A DNA stretch of 64,000 nucleotides. It comes from JBNNGK01 sp050268245. Lineage in GTDB: Bacteria > Pseudomonadota > Gammaproteobacteria > Enterobacterales > Enterobacteriaceae. The notes under the pieces are model-generated. The model saw nothing but the letters and a program-made list of their open reading frames with translations, ran no database searches and was not told where the DNA came from. The position numbers and the translations under genes were made by a program. Positions 15,705 through 24,157 of the stretch are shown here, piece after piece. Within the stretch, counting starts at the first letter, position 1; each line of letters opens with the position of its first letter. Location of the stretch: positions 286,785 through 350,784 of the forward strand of contig NZ_JBNNGK010000004.1 of NCBI RefSeq assembly GCF_050268245.1, given 5' to 3'.

Positions 15705-17240
15705 ATGGCAAAAGATAAGAAACGTGGGTTTTTCTCCTGGCTAGGTTTTGGTCAGAAGGAAGAAGAGCAGCAGCAACCTGAGCCGTCGGTCGAGCAAACT
15801 GAACAGCAGGCCGATACGCCGGCCGAACCGGCGGCCCCCTCGCTGGATGATAAGCTCCCTGCGCAGGAATCTGAGCCGGCCGCTTCGGTTGATACGCCGG
15901 GAGAGTGGGACGGCGGCCTCGAACAGGTGGCTGAAAACGTGCCGGAAATTTTTGAACACCCAGCACCGATCGAGCCGTTAGTTGAAGATAACGCTTCCGC
16001 GTGTGAGCCGGGGGTAGCCGAGCCGCAGGTGGAAACCGTCGTTGACGCTGAACCTACGGTGGAAACACGCCCTGTTGTGGAACCAAAACCAGAACCTGAG
16101 CCGCCGGCAAAGGCGTTAGTTCAGGAACCCGTAGAAGACGTTGCGGAGCCTGCTGAGGTAACGCCACCAAGCGAGGAAGCACCGCTTGCGGCAGCAGAGC
16201 CAGAAGCGCAACCGCTACCCGAAAGCGCCTCTATCGCGCCGATTGTCACGCCGCCATTGGCGAGCGCCGATGACGAGCGACAGGCTCCCGCGGTTAGCCA
16301 GGAACAAGAGCGGCCAAGCAAAGAAGGCTTCTTCGCACGCTTAAAGCGCAGCCTAGTTAAAACCAAGCAAAATCTTGGTTCCGGTTTTATTGGCCTGTTC
16401 CGTGGCAAGAAAATTGATGACGATCTGTTCGAAGAGTTGGAAGAACAGTTATTGATCGCCGACGTTGGCGTCGAAACCACCCGAAAAATCATCGAATCCT
16501 TGACTCAGCATGCCAGCCGCAAACAGCTGAAGGATGCAGAAGCGCTGTATGGCAAACTGAAGGAGGAAATGTCTGAAATTCTGGCAAAAGTCGACCAACC
16601 GCTGGATGTCAGTGGTAAAACCCCGTATGTCATTCTGATGGTAGGTGTTAACGGCGTTGGCAAAACCACCACCATCGGCAAACTGGCGCGTCAGTTCCAG
16701 GCTGAAGGCAAATCTGTCATGCTGGCTGCGGGGGATACGTTCCGTGCGGCGGCGGTTGAGCAGTTGCAAGTGTGGGGTGAGCGCAACCGTATTCCGGTGG
16801 TGGCACAGCATACCGGCGCCGATTCCGCTTCGGTGATTTTCGATGCGGTGCAGGCCGCGAAAGCGCGTGGTGTGGATGTATTGATCGCAGATACCGCCGG
16901 GCGCTTGCAAAATAAAGCGCATCTGATGGAAGAGTTGAAGAAGATAGTCCGCGTGATGAAAAAACTGGACGAGCATGCCCCGCATGAGGTTATGCTGACT
17001 TTGGATGCCAGCACCGGTCAAAATGCGGTCAGTCAGGCGAAATTATTTAATGAAGCCGTGGGCTTAACCGGCATCACCTTGACTAAACTAGACGGTACCG
17101 CCAAGGGGGGGGTGATCTTCGCCATTGCCGATCAATTTGGCATTCCGATTCGCTATATCGGTGTCGGTGAGGGTATCGAAGATTTACGGCCTTTTAAGGC
17201 CGACGATTTTATTGAGGCACTTTTTGCCCGAGAGGATTAA
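15705..17240 (+). CDS. ftsY: FtsY, signal recognition particle receptor GTPase
   Basis: Docks SRP-ribosome complexes at the inner membrane for co-translational insertion. The 511-aa protein (E. coli 497) has an acidic, Pro/Glu-rich A domain over about the first 205 residues, then the NG domain with the helical N part beginning near LKRSLVKTKQNLGSG, the G1 loop GVNGVGKTTT, the insertion box segment, DTAGR and TKLDGTAKGG. First gene of ftsY-ftsE-ftsX; ftsE starts five bases after its stop. Repeated Glu-Pro-rich stretches in the A domain are low-complexity and length-variable in the family. Confidence 0.97.
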   Translation: MAKDKKRGFFSWLGFGQKEEEQQQPEPSVEQTEQQADTPAEPAAPSLDDKLPAQESEPAASVDTPGEWDGGLEQVAENVPEIFEHPAPIEPLVEDNASACEPGVAEPQVETVVDAEPTVETRPVVEPKPEPEPPAKALVQEPVEDVAEPAEVTPPSEEAPLAAAEPEAQPLPESASIAPIVTPPLASADDERQAPAVSQEQERPSKEGFFARLKRSLVKTKQNLGSGFIGLFRGKKIDDDLFEELEEQLLIADVGVETTRKIIESLTQHASRKQLKDAEALYGKLKEEMSEILAKVDQPLDVSGKTPYVILMVGVNGVGKTTTIGKLARQFQAEGKSVMLAAGDTFRAAAVEQLQVWGERNRIPVVAQHTGADSASVIFDAVQAAKARGVDVLIADTAGRLQNKAHLMEELKKIVRVMKKLDEHAPHEVMLTLDASTGQNAVSQAKLFNEAVGLTGITLTKLDGTAKGGVIFAIADQFGIPIRYIGVGEGIEDLRPFKADDFIEALFARED

Positions 17241-17245
17241 TACGG

Positions 17246-17917
17246 ATGATTCGCTTTGAACAGGTCAGTAAAGCTTATCTAGGGGGGCGTCAGGCACTGC
17301 AGGGGGTCGATTTCCATCTTCGTCCGGCAGAGATGGCGTTTCTGACCGGCCATTCCGGCGCGGGTAAAAGTACCCTGCTGAAACTGATTTGTGGTATCGA
17401 ACGACCCAGCGCCGGCCATATTTGGTTTGGCGGCCATGAAATCAGCCGGTTGAAAAACAGTGAAGTGCCATTCCTGCGTCGTCAGATCGGTATGATTTTC
17501 CAGGATCACCATTTGCTGTTGGATCGCACGGTGTATGACAACGTGGCAATGCCGCTGATTATCTCCGGCGCCAGCACCGAAGATATCCGCCGTCGCGTGT
17601 CGGCCGCGCTGGATAAGGTGGGGCTATTGGACAAAGCGAAAAACTTCCCGATCCAGCTTTCGGGCGGTGAACAGCAGCGCGTCGGTATTGCACGGGCGGT
17701 AGTCAACAAACCCGCGGTGCTGCTGGCGGATGAGCCTACCGGTAACCTGGATGATGTCTTGTCGGAAGGTATTCTGCGGCTGTTTGAGGAATTTAACCGC
17801 GTTGGCGTAACGGTGTTGATGGCCACCCACGACACAGGGCTGATCGCGCGTCGCAATTACCGCATCCTGACGTTGAGTCAGGGGCGCATGGCCGGGGGGG
17901 CGCATCATGGCGAATAA
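17246..17917 (+). CDS. ftsE: FtsE, cell-division ABC transporter-like ATPase
   Basis: Cytoplasmic ATPase of the FtsEX complex, which regulates divisome assembly and activates septal peptidoglycan hydrolysis via EnvC. The 223-aa protein (E. coli 222) has Walker A GHSGAGKST at 35-43, the signature LSGGEQQR and Walker B VLLADEPTG. It sits five bases after ftsY and overlaps ftsX by 11 bases, so the three are one operon. Confidence 0.97.
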   Translation: MIRFEQVSKAYLGGRQALQGVDFHLRPAEMAFLTGHSGAGKSTLLKLICGIERPSAGHIWFGGHEISRLKNSEVPFLRRQIGMIFQDHHLLLDRTVYDNVAMPLIISGASTEDIRRRVSAALDKVGLLDKAKNFPIQLSGGEQQRVGIARAVVNKPAVLLADEPTGNLDDVLSEGILRLFEEFNRVGVTVLMATHDTGLIARRNYRILTLSQGRMAGGAHHGE

Positions 17918-18860
17918 CACCAAAACCGCCAAGAGCAAGGCACTGCGCGGCGGCTGGCGTGAGCAGTGGCGCTATGCTTGGATGAACGCCGTCAAGGATA
18001 TGCTGCGTCAACCGCTGGCAACATTGCTGACGGTGATGGTGATCGCCATTTCTCTGACGCTGCCAAGCGTGTGCTACATCGTGTGGAAGAACGTAAGCAC
18101 GGCTGCAACGCAATGGTATCCGACGCCGCAACTGACGGTGTATCTCGATAAATCACTCGACGATGATGCGGCGGTGAACGTTTTAGAAGTGATTAAAACC
18201 GAAGCGGGCGTCGAGAAAGTGAATTATCTGTCGCGCGAAGAGGCCCGTGGCGAGTTCCGGAACTGGTCCGGTTTCGGTGGCGCATTGGATATGCTGGAAG
18301 AGAACCCGCTGCCGGCGGTGGCGATCATCACGCCAAAAATGAGCTTCCAAAGTTCTGAAACGCTCAATACCTTGCGCGATCGGGTTGCGGCGGTGCAGGG
18401 CGTGGATGAAGTCAGGATGGACGACAGCTGGTTTGCCCGTTTGGCGGCGTTGACTGGGTTGGTCGGCCAGGTTGCGGCGATTATCGGTATTTTGATGGTG
18501 GTTGCGGTGTTCCTGGTGATTGGCAACAGCGTACGGCTGAGTATTTTCAGCCGCCGCGACACCATTAACGTAATGAAGTTGATTGGTGCCACCGATGGTT
18601 TCATCCTGCGCCCCTTCCTCAACGGCGGCGCCATGCTCGGTTTCTTTGGCGCGCTGTTTTCGCTTTTCTTGTCTGGGGCACTGGTGTGGAAATTGGAGTC
18701 GGTGGTGACCAGCGTAGCAACGGTCTTTGGAACCCAGTTCACGTTGCACGGCCTTGGCTGGGATGAGGCATTGCTGCTGTTAATTGTGGCCGCGATGATC
18801 GGCTGGGTTGCCGCGTGGTTAGCCACCGTGCAACATTTACGCCGATTTACACCACAATAA
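17907..18860 (+). CDS. ftsX: FtsX, cell-division ABC transporter-like membrane protein
   Basis: Membrane partner of FtsE; its large periplasmic loop binds EnvC to trigger amidases. The 317-aa protein has a cytoplasmic N-terminus, a first helix (ATLLTVMVIAISLTL), a periplasmic domain of about 100 residues, and three C-terminal helices. It is shorter than E. coli FtsX (352) mainly in the N-terminal cytoplasmic tail, as in other Serratia/Yersinia-type proteins. Last gene of the ftsYEX operon. Confidence 0.95.
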   Translation: MANNTKTAKSKALRGGWREQWRYAWMNAVKDMLRQPLATLLTVMVIAISLTLPSVCYIVWKNVSTAATQWYPTPQLTVYLDKSLDDDAAVNVLEVIKTEAGVEKVNYLSREEARGEFRNWSGFGGALDMLEENPLPAVAIITPKMSFQSSETLNTLRDRVAAVQGVDEVRMDDSWFARLAALTGLVGQVAAIIGILMVVAVFLVIGNSVRLSIFSRRDTINVMKLIGATDGFILRPFLNGGAMLGFFGALFSLFLSGALVWKLESVVTSVATVFGTQFTLHGLGWDEALLLLIVAAMIGWVAAWLATVQHLRRFTPQ

Positions 18861-19016
18861 AATTTTTTTGGTATACTCTTCCCCTGCTGCATTTATCGTG
18901 TTGCCGGGGAAGAGCCTTCTGGATCGACAAGATCATTCCTTTTCCTATGAGCACAAATTCCCTATCATCTTGCGCTTTCGTCACGTATTGTTTTGAGCAT
19001 TGCGATCGAAAACGGT

Positions 19017-19043
19017 GAACTTTTAGGGTAAAACACGGTCAAA
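19017..19043 (+). promoter_or_regulatory. Sigma-E-dependent promoter of rpoH (P3-like)
   Basis: GAACTT, 16 bases, then TCAAA. The E. coli rpoH P3 promoter read by sigma-E has the same GAACTT and 16-base spacer, and the inner spacer GGTAAAACACGG closely resembles it. The 305-base region 18861-19165 otherwise holds AT-rich sequence with a possible -10 TATACT at 18872; other rpoH promoters are likely but not clear. Confidence 0.75.
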
Positions 19044-19165
19044 AGTTGCAGCAAATGTTAAGGTGCCGGCGAGCGGAACCGCTTTTGCAACAGCAACTGC
19101 CGTAAAATCACTTTTCCCCGCCGTAAAGACTCACCTGCATGATCCGTTTTATAGAGAGGGTTTGA

Positions 19166-20023
19166 ATGACCAAAGAAATGCAAACTTTAGCCTTAGTACC
19201 CCAAGGTAGCTTGGAAGCCTATATTCGGGCCGCCAACACCTATCCGATGCTGACGGCAGAGGAAGAGCGGGAGTTGGCTGAACGGCTGCATTATCAGGGC
19301 GATCTGGAAGCAGCTAAGCAGCTAATCCTGTCTCACCTGCGCTTTGTCGCTCATATTGCCCGTAATTATTCCGGTTATGGCCTGCCGCAGGCAGATCTTA
19401 TCCAGGAAGGGAATATCGGCCTGATGAAAGCTGTTCGCCGTTTCAACCCAGAGGTTGGCGTGCGTCTGGTTTCCTTTGCAGTGCATTGGATCAAGGCGGA
19501 AATTCATGAATATGTGCTGCGTAACTGGCGCATCGTTAAAGTTGCTACCACCAAAGCACAACGTAAGCTGTTCTTTAACCTGCGTAAAACCAAGCAGCGT
19601 CTGGGCTGGTTCAATCAGGATGAAGTGGAACTGGTGGCGCGTGAGCTGGGTGTAACAAGCAAAGACGTGCGTGAGATGGAATCGCGCATGGCAGCGCAAG
19701 ACATGACCTTTGATCCAACGCCTGATGATGAAGCGCGTGAGGGGCACTCGATGGCTCCGGTGCTGTATTTACAGGATAAAACCTCTGATTTTGCCGAAGG
19801 CATCGAGGAGGACAACTGGGAAAGCAACGCCGCAGACAAACTGGCCTATGCGATGGAAGGGCTGGACGAACGCAGCCAGCATATCATTCGCGCTCGCTGG
19901 TTGGATGATGACAATAAATCCACCTTGCAGGAACTGGCCGATCAATACGGCGTTTCCGCAGAGCGTGTGCGCCAGCTTGAAAAGAACGCCATGAAAAAAT
20001 TGAAGATGGCGATCGAAGCGTAA
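19166..20023 (+). CDS. rpoH: RpoH, heat-shock sigma factor sigma-32
   Basis: Directs RNA polymerase to heat-shock genes. The 285-aa protein (E. coli 284) has region 2 with YSGYGLPQADLIQEGNIGLMKAVRRF, the RpoH box QRKLFFNLRKTKQRLGWF at 132-149 that is specific to this sigma factor, and a region 4 helix-turn-helix near the end (LQELADQYGVSAERVRQLE). An RBS-like GAGAGGG lies 6-7 bases before the ATG. A strong intrinsic terminator follows. Thermosensor folding of the early coding region, known in E. coli, was not evaluated here. Confidence 0.98.
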   Translation: MTKEMQTLALVPQGSLEAYIRAANTYPMLTAEEERELAERLHYQGDLEAAKQLILSHLRFVAHIARNYSGYGLPQADLIQEGNIGLMKAVRRFNPEVGVRLVSFAVHWIKAEIHEYVLRNWRIVKVATTKAQRKLFFNLRKTKQRLGWFNQDEVELVARELGVTSKDVREMESRMAAQDMTFDPTPDDEAREGHSMAPVLYLQDKTSDFAEGIEEDNWESNAADKLAYAMEGLDERSQHIIRARWLDDDNKSTLQELADQYGVSAERVRQLEKNAMKKLKMAIEA

Positions 20024-20038
20024 TTCGCGAAATCCATG

Positions 20039-20064
20039 AAAACCCGGCTTAGCCGGGTTTTTTT
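20039..20064 (+). terminator. Intrinsic terminator of rpoH
   Basis: AAAACCCGGC, loop TTA, GCCGGGTTTT continuing into a run of T. A 10-bp stem and U-tract 16 bases after the rpoH stop; textbook Rho-independent form. The A-run on the other side lets it also serve the leftward TPR gene. Confidence 0.93.
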
Positions 20065-20083
20065 ATGGCTGCAATGTCGTGAA

Positions 20084-22159
20084 TCATGCTTCGGGGCGGG
20101 TCAGCGCCGCAAAGTCGGGTGTCGGGCAGTCATAGCCAAACTTTTTCATTGAATCATCGAGTTTGCCGTTGGTGACATAACGTTGATACAACGCGCGACC
20201 GGTTTTTGCATCGCGCTTGATCACCCAACTGGCGGCGTTACACAGCACTGCCGCGTAAGCCTGACTTTTGGGCGGTAACAAATCGGCCGCTTTCCGGGCT
20301 AAATCGACGGCTTGCCAGCGATAATGCAAGAAGCGATTATCTTGCGGCGGTAACGCTTTGGCCGCGCGTGCGGCTTCCGCAACGCTGAGCCAACGCGGGT
20401 GCTTCAGTTCGCGGGTATCAAAGGCATCGCCGAGATAGGAATATCCCGCGCCATAAATAGCGTAATCCGGCGTCATTTCATAACCGGTTAATTCCAGACC
20501 TTGATTGCGCAGCAGAGTGGCTGCCTGATAGTAAGCTTGGGCGCGTGTCAGGCTATTCTTGCTGTTATTGGTCGCGTTTTCGAGTGCATGACTGAGTTGC
20601 TGAGCCGCTTCACGGTAGTTAGGGATAGCGAAGTAGTTCTGTGCCTCTTGATAACGTCCGACACGCATTAAGCGACGTGCCAGCAGTTCACGCAGTTGAA
20701 CCTCCGGTGTTATGCGTTGGCCGTTATACTCATCGGGATTCACCGGTTTTAAGGGCGTTGTCGGCGGTGGGACCTGCTCATCGACGAACTGCTTCAGCTC
20801 ATCGACCGTTAGCACCCGTTCTGCCACATCGGCAACGTCTGCCCAATACTCCGCTTTACCGCGATATAACAGCGCCATCGCTTGTAAATAGTCACCGCGA
20901 TTCAACGCCAAAATCGCCTGCTCACCGGCGATTCGACAATCAGGCACCACGGTTTCTGCGGCAAAGTTAGCGCTGCGTTGCTCGCCCCAGCTTTCGTCTG
21001 ACGGGAAAAGCGCCGCAGCTTTGGCATAGGCAGCGGTCGCGGTGTCGACATCGCCGTTACGCAGCGCCATTTTGGCACGCAGCCACCAGCTTAGGCCTGA
21101 ATCCTCAGCATTTTTGAGCAGAGTAGCGGCCATGGCGTAATCACCGGAGCGGTAAGCCAAGGCTGCCAGTCGATCGCTGCCGCTAAAACCGCTTTTGACC
21201 GCAGAGTTCAATAACGCCAAGATTTGCCGAGTGATGTGCTTGGAACGGCTGCGGTTGTCATCGGTATCTTGCATTTGCAAATTACTGCCGCGCGCAAACA
21301 GTTCGATGGTGACCAATTGCTGTATGAGCGGATCGTTGACGATCGTTTTTAATTGGTCGAAGTGCGCGGGATCGACCAACATGCTGGAGACATATTGCAA
21401 TGACAATCCGCCTTGGGGATCACCCTGCGCCGCCTGTTGAGCATAGAGATGGGCAGCTGTGCGGATATCGCCGAGCCACAGATGGACACGCGCTTGTTGC
21501 CCTAGACTGCTGAGCGTGAGTTGATCCGGGTCGTCAGTTCCCGCTTTTACGTGATTGATAATCTGCTGAAACTCCGCCAGCGCCTGTTTGAGCTGTGCGG
21601 GTGCCGGGTGGCTGAGTGGGGCTGCGGTATCTGCATCCGGCTCATTCGGCGTTCCGCGGTCGTTCATCAGTAGGCGGCCAAGGGAATAGTGCGCGCGCAG
21701 CCCCCAATCCCCTTGTTCGGCGACAGGTAATGCTAATACCTGACGAAAGTATTCTGCCGCCCGCGGGTCGTTATTAGCAAATGCCACGGCACCTAGCGTG
21801 TATTGGCGCGCAGCATTGGACAGACTCCGGCTATCCACCGCGTCGGCTGCTTCCACCGTTTTGGCTGCACGCATACTGTTGATCGCCACGGTTTCGGGTG
21901 ACAACGGCATGGGTTTGGGCGGCATGGCGGGCGCGGGCGGCTGCCAACGTGGCAGGCGTTGATCGGCAGGAACTAATCGGCTGGATTCAAAAGCGAAGTT
22001 GCCTTCCGGCATAAATAATAGCGTGCCGTTCCGATCCAGCAACAACCGGTTGGGGAAGTCAGGCCCACAGGCGTGACTGAACGGTGCCGTTACGGTGATC
22101 GCGACCAGTATGGCCAGGGACAAAGGCGGCCGAGCGGAACGAAAATTAAGGTGTGACAA
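20084..22159 (-). CDS. Exported TPR-like protein of unknown function
   Basis: A 691-aa protein with a signal peptide, after which the mature region starts at CGPDFPNRLL. Much of the middle is helical with spaced Ala/Leu/Tyr patterns typical of tetratricopeptide-like repeats (for example YTLGAVAFANNDPRAAEYF and AAYAKAAALFP). It starts with TTG at 22159, backed by a strong AGGAGG five bases upstream. It overlaps the end of the DUF3142 gene by 14 bases, so the two are coupled. The cysteine right after the signal region has no good lipobox (SHAC); a lipoprotein is possible but unproven. Function unknown; probably a periplasmic scaffold. Confidence 0.7.
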   Translation of the reverse strand: MSHLNFRSARPPLSLAILVAITVTAPFSHACGPDFPNRLLLDRNGTLLFMPEGNFAFESSRLVPADQRLPRWQPPAPAMPPKPMPLSPETVAINSMRAAKTVEAADAVDSRSLSNAARQYTLGAVAFANNDPRAAEYFRQVLALPVAEQGDWGLRAHYSLGRLLMNDRGTPNEPDADTAAPLSHPAPAQLKQALAEFQQIINHVKAGTDDPDQLTLSSLGQQARVHLWLGDIRTAAHLYAQQAAQGDPQGGLSLQYVSSMLVDPAHFDQLKTIVNDPLIQQLVTIELFARGSNLQMQDTDDNRSRSKHITRQILALLNSAVKSGFSGSDRLAALAYRSGDYAMAATLLKNAEDSGLSWWLRAKMALRNGDVDTATAAYAKAAALFPSDESWGEQRSANFAAETVVPDCRIAGEQAILALNRGDYLQAMALLYRGKAEYWADVADVAERVLTVDELKQFVDEQVPPPTTPLKPVNPDEYNGQRITPEVQLRELLARRLMRVGRYQEAQNYFAIPNYREAAQQLSHALENATNNSKNSLTRAQAYYQAATLLRNQGLELTGYEMTPDYAIYGAGYSYLGDAFDTRELKHPRWLSVAEAARAAKALPPQDNRFLHYRWQAVDLARKAADLLPPKSQAYAAVLCNAASWVIKRDAKTGRALYQRYVTNGKLDDSMKKFGYDCPTPDFAALTRPEA

Positions 22160-23363
22160 GGGTGCCTCCTGGCATCAGATGTTGGCAACGCAGCCAGCCC
22201 AGCGGGCGCGATTGTCCGGCACGCACCAAATCGTTATCAGTGCGGATAAAGCGCTGCTGCGAAGGTGTGGACTCCAGCCGATAATCGCCTACCGCGTCGG
22301 CAGCCAAACAGCCACTGGCGTCGATAACGATCGTCGCGGGCAGCGGGGCATCCACCGGACCGTTATTGTGAACGCTCAGATCGTAAAGCGTTTTGTGCTG
22401 AGCGTGTGGCTGAATATTTAGCTGCCAATCGCTCGTTAAGGGCTGTTGCTCGATCACCGCGCGCAGCGTCGCCAGCGACCAGGCACGTCGATCGTTAGGC
22501 AGCGGTAGTCGAAACCAGATAATCCCACGCAGATAAGCGACAGGTCGTGCCGCGAGCTGGTGTAAAAAATCGGCAATCTGTTGTGGTGCGACCGTGAGTT
22601 CTCGCGTCGTCCCGGCCACGCGCAGCGCGGTTTCGCTTTCTACCTGAGCACCTTGTTCATCGAATCCGACTAAACCCATACCATAAGCCGGCAAGGCGAC
22701 ACGAAACGGTTTTGGCGTGATCCGCGCATAGTGCTGTATCCAGCGTAGCGCCAATGCGTTGTTAAATAAACCTTGTTGCGGTGACAGTACCGCGTGTACC
22801 TGCAACACTGAGCTGTCAACCTGTTGCAATACTTCAGGCAATATCGGTGAGATTAGCCAGGCAGGCAATGCGGTAATGCTGAGCTGGACGGTGGCGGGGA
22901 GTTGCGCGCGCAGGTGTTGCAGAAAATCGCGATACTGCGGTAAACGGGCGGTGGCGGCATCGTGGTCGATCTCAATACCGATGACGTTCAGCCCGGCCAT
23001 TTGCCAGCGCTGCAACTGCAGCAGCAGCCGTTGGCGCAGTGATGATTCATCCAATGAGGGCAATTGCCCATCAAGTCGCGCTACCAGCCACACCGGACGA
23101 CCGTCTTGACGTAACAACGTGGTATCGACAGCGACGCTACGCAAACCTTCGTGCGCATGGGCTTGCAGGCCAAGGATCCGCAAGGCGGAGAATAAATCGT
23201 GGCTGTTTGCTAATGCCACAGCATGCTCTGGCGTCCAGACGCGTTGCCACAGATAGACCTGTTGATCCCACGGCTGGCGCAGCTGTAAGCCTTGATAACG
23301 GCCGCCCAATCCGGCCGCCAGCGCTAACACCAGCACCACCAGCAACGCTAGCCAACGTTTCAT
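22146..23363 (-). CDS. DUF3142 family exported protein
   Basis: A 405-aa protein with an N-terminal membrane helix or signal (LALLVVLVLALAAGL) and the DUF3142 pattern QVYLWQRVWTP near the start. A V-I-G-I-E-I-D-H-D-A-A-T segment followed by LPQYRDFLQHLR and LSITALPAWL suggests a TIM barrel like those of glycoside hydrolases, with acidic residues on a strand end; this is inference. I chose ATG 23363, which overlaps the panM stop (ATGA). It lies in the panM operon and is coupled to the TPR-like gene after it. Confidence 0.72.
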   Translation of the reverse strand: MKRWLALLVVLVLALAAGLGGRYQGLQLRQPWDQQVYLWQRVWTPEHAVALANSHDLFSALRILGLQAHAHEGLRSVAVDTTLLRQDGRPVWLVARLDGQLPSLDESSLRQRLLLQLQRWQMAGLNVIGIEIDHDAATARLPQYRDFLQHLRAQLPATVQLSITALPAWLISPILPEVLQQVDSSVLQVHAVLSPQQGLFNNALALRWIQHYARITPKPFRVALPAYGMGLVGFDEQGAQVESETALRVAGTTRELTVAPQQIADFLHQLAARPVAYLRGIIWFRLPLPNDRRAWSLATLRAVIEQQPLTSDWQLNIQPHAQHKTLYDLSVHNNGPVDAPLPATIVIDASGCLAADAVGDYRLESTPSQQRFIRTDNDLVRAGQSRPLGWLRCQHLMPGGTLVTP

Positions 23364-23752
23364 TTTTGCCAAAGTTCGCCGTGTGCGGTAAAGCCGCAGG
23401 CTCGCATGAAGTTGTCCACTTCGCCACGTTCACGCGGAGTCAGCCCGGCAGTGGACAATTGCCAGCGTGCCACCTGGGGCAACTGTTGCTGTACCTCTTC
23501 TATCAGATACAGCCCTACGCCACGGCGACGGGTGATCTCGCGGACCAAGAGATCGTGGAGTTGCGCGCACTCGTCACCCAGCGCGATCTTGACCGCCCCC
23601 AAGAGCCGATCGTTGAAGCGAGCGCCGAACAGCGCCTTATCGGCCTCTAGCCAGGTTTGCCAGTGCGCCGGTTGTTGATGCGGCCAGATTTTGCCCAAGT
23701 CGATCAGATCTTGGTTGGACAGTGCGGTTAACCGCTCGATGGTCAGTTTCAT
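23360..23752 (-). CDS. panM: PanM/PanZ, activator of aspartate decarboxylase maturation
   Basis: GNAT-like protein that binds acetyl-CoA and PanD, promotes self-cleavage of the PanD zymogen and thereby controls beta-alanine and CoA synthesis. The 130-aa protein (E. coli 127) has the segments LGKIWPHQQP, ARFNDRLLGAVKI and VREITRRRGVGLYLIEEV (the acetyl-CoA loop RRRGVG). Start chosen at ATG 23752 (MKLTIERL), as in homologues. In E. coli panM lies between livJ and livK; here livK keeps its place but livJ is replaced by the two genes that follow panM in its own operon. Confidence 0.92.
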   Translation of the reverse strand: MKLTIERLTALSNQDLIDLGKIWPHQQPAHWQTWLEADKALFGARFNDRLLGAVKIALGDECAQLHDLLVREITRRRGVGLYLIEEVQQQLPQVARWQLSTAGLTPRERGEVDNFMRACGFTAHGELWQK

Positions 23753-24157
23753 GAAAATTCCCGAACGAATTATCGATGGTGCCAGTGTAATAGATCTTAC
23801 CCGATGCGTTGTGTAACTTTTTCTGTACGAAAGCAACGCAGAATGTTTTTTACTCACTTTATTTTTCGAGTAAAAAATTGGTAAACAAATTGTTAACCAG
23901 TGCAATGCGCTGTGATTGGCGAAAAATGGCGCAGATTACATCCGGGTTTTATACTGTTTACATCGCTTATTTCTGATGGTTGAAGTTGATTTGCAGAATA
24001 AAATTCCTGTTTAATGGTATGAAAAATAAAGCCTTATTATGAGTTTATGCTTAGTGATCACCTAACTCATTATTACTTATGAATAAAAAGCAATAACTCA
24101 TCACAGAATAAGGAAAGCACAACGGTACGTTCACAATAACAGACGGGGAAGATACGA
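23753..24157. other. Regulatory region between divergent panM and livK
   Basis: About 400 AT-rich bases. It must hold the livK promoter and that of the panM operon, and likely sites for Lrp, the known regulator of liv genes, whose consensus is too loose to place by eye. One clear structure, an inverted repeat at 23846-23877, is listed separately. No gene seen. Confidence 0.5.
23846..23877. repeat. Inverted repeat TTTTTTACTC / GAGTAAAAAA upstream of panM
   Basis: Ten-base perfect arms around a 12-base AT-rich loop. The T-run precedes and the A-run follows the dyad, so it is not an intrinsic terminator on either strand; an operator or protein-binding site is more likely. It lies about 95 bases before the panM start. 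Confidence 0.5.

Noticed and set aside
15780..16320. Low-complexity Glu/Pro/Ala region as a possible repeat or foreign segment
   Set aside because: It is the normal acidic A domain of FtsY, which varies in length and composition.
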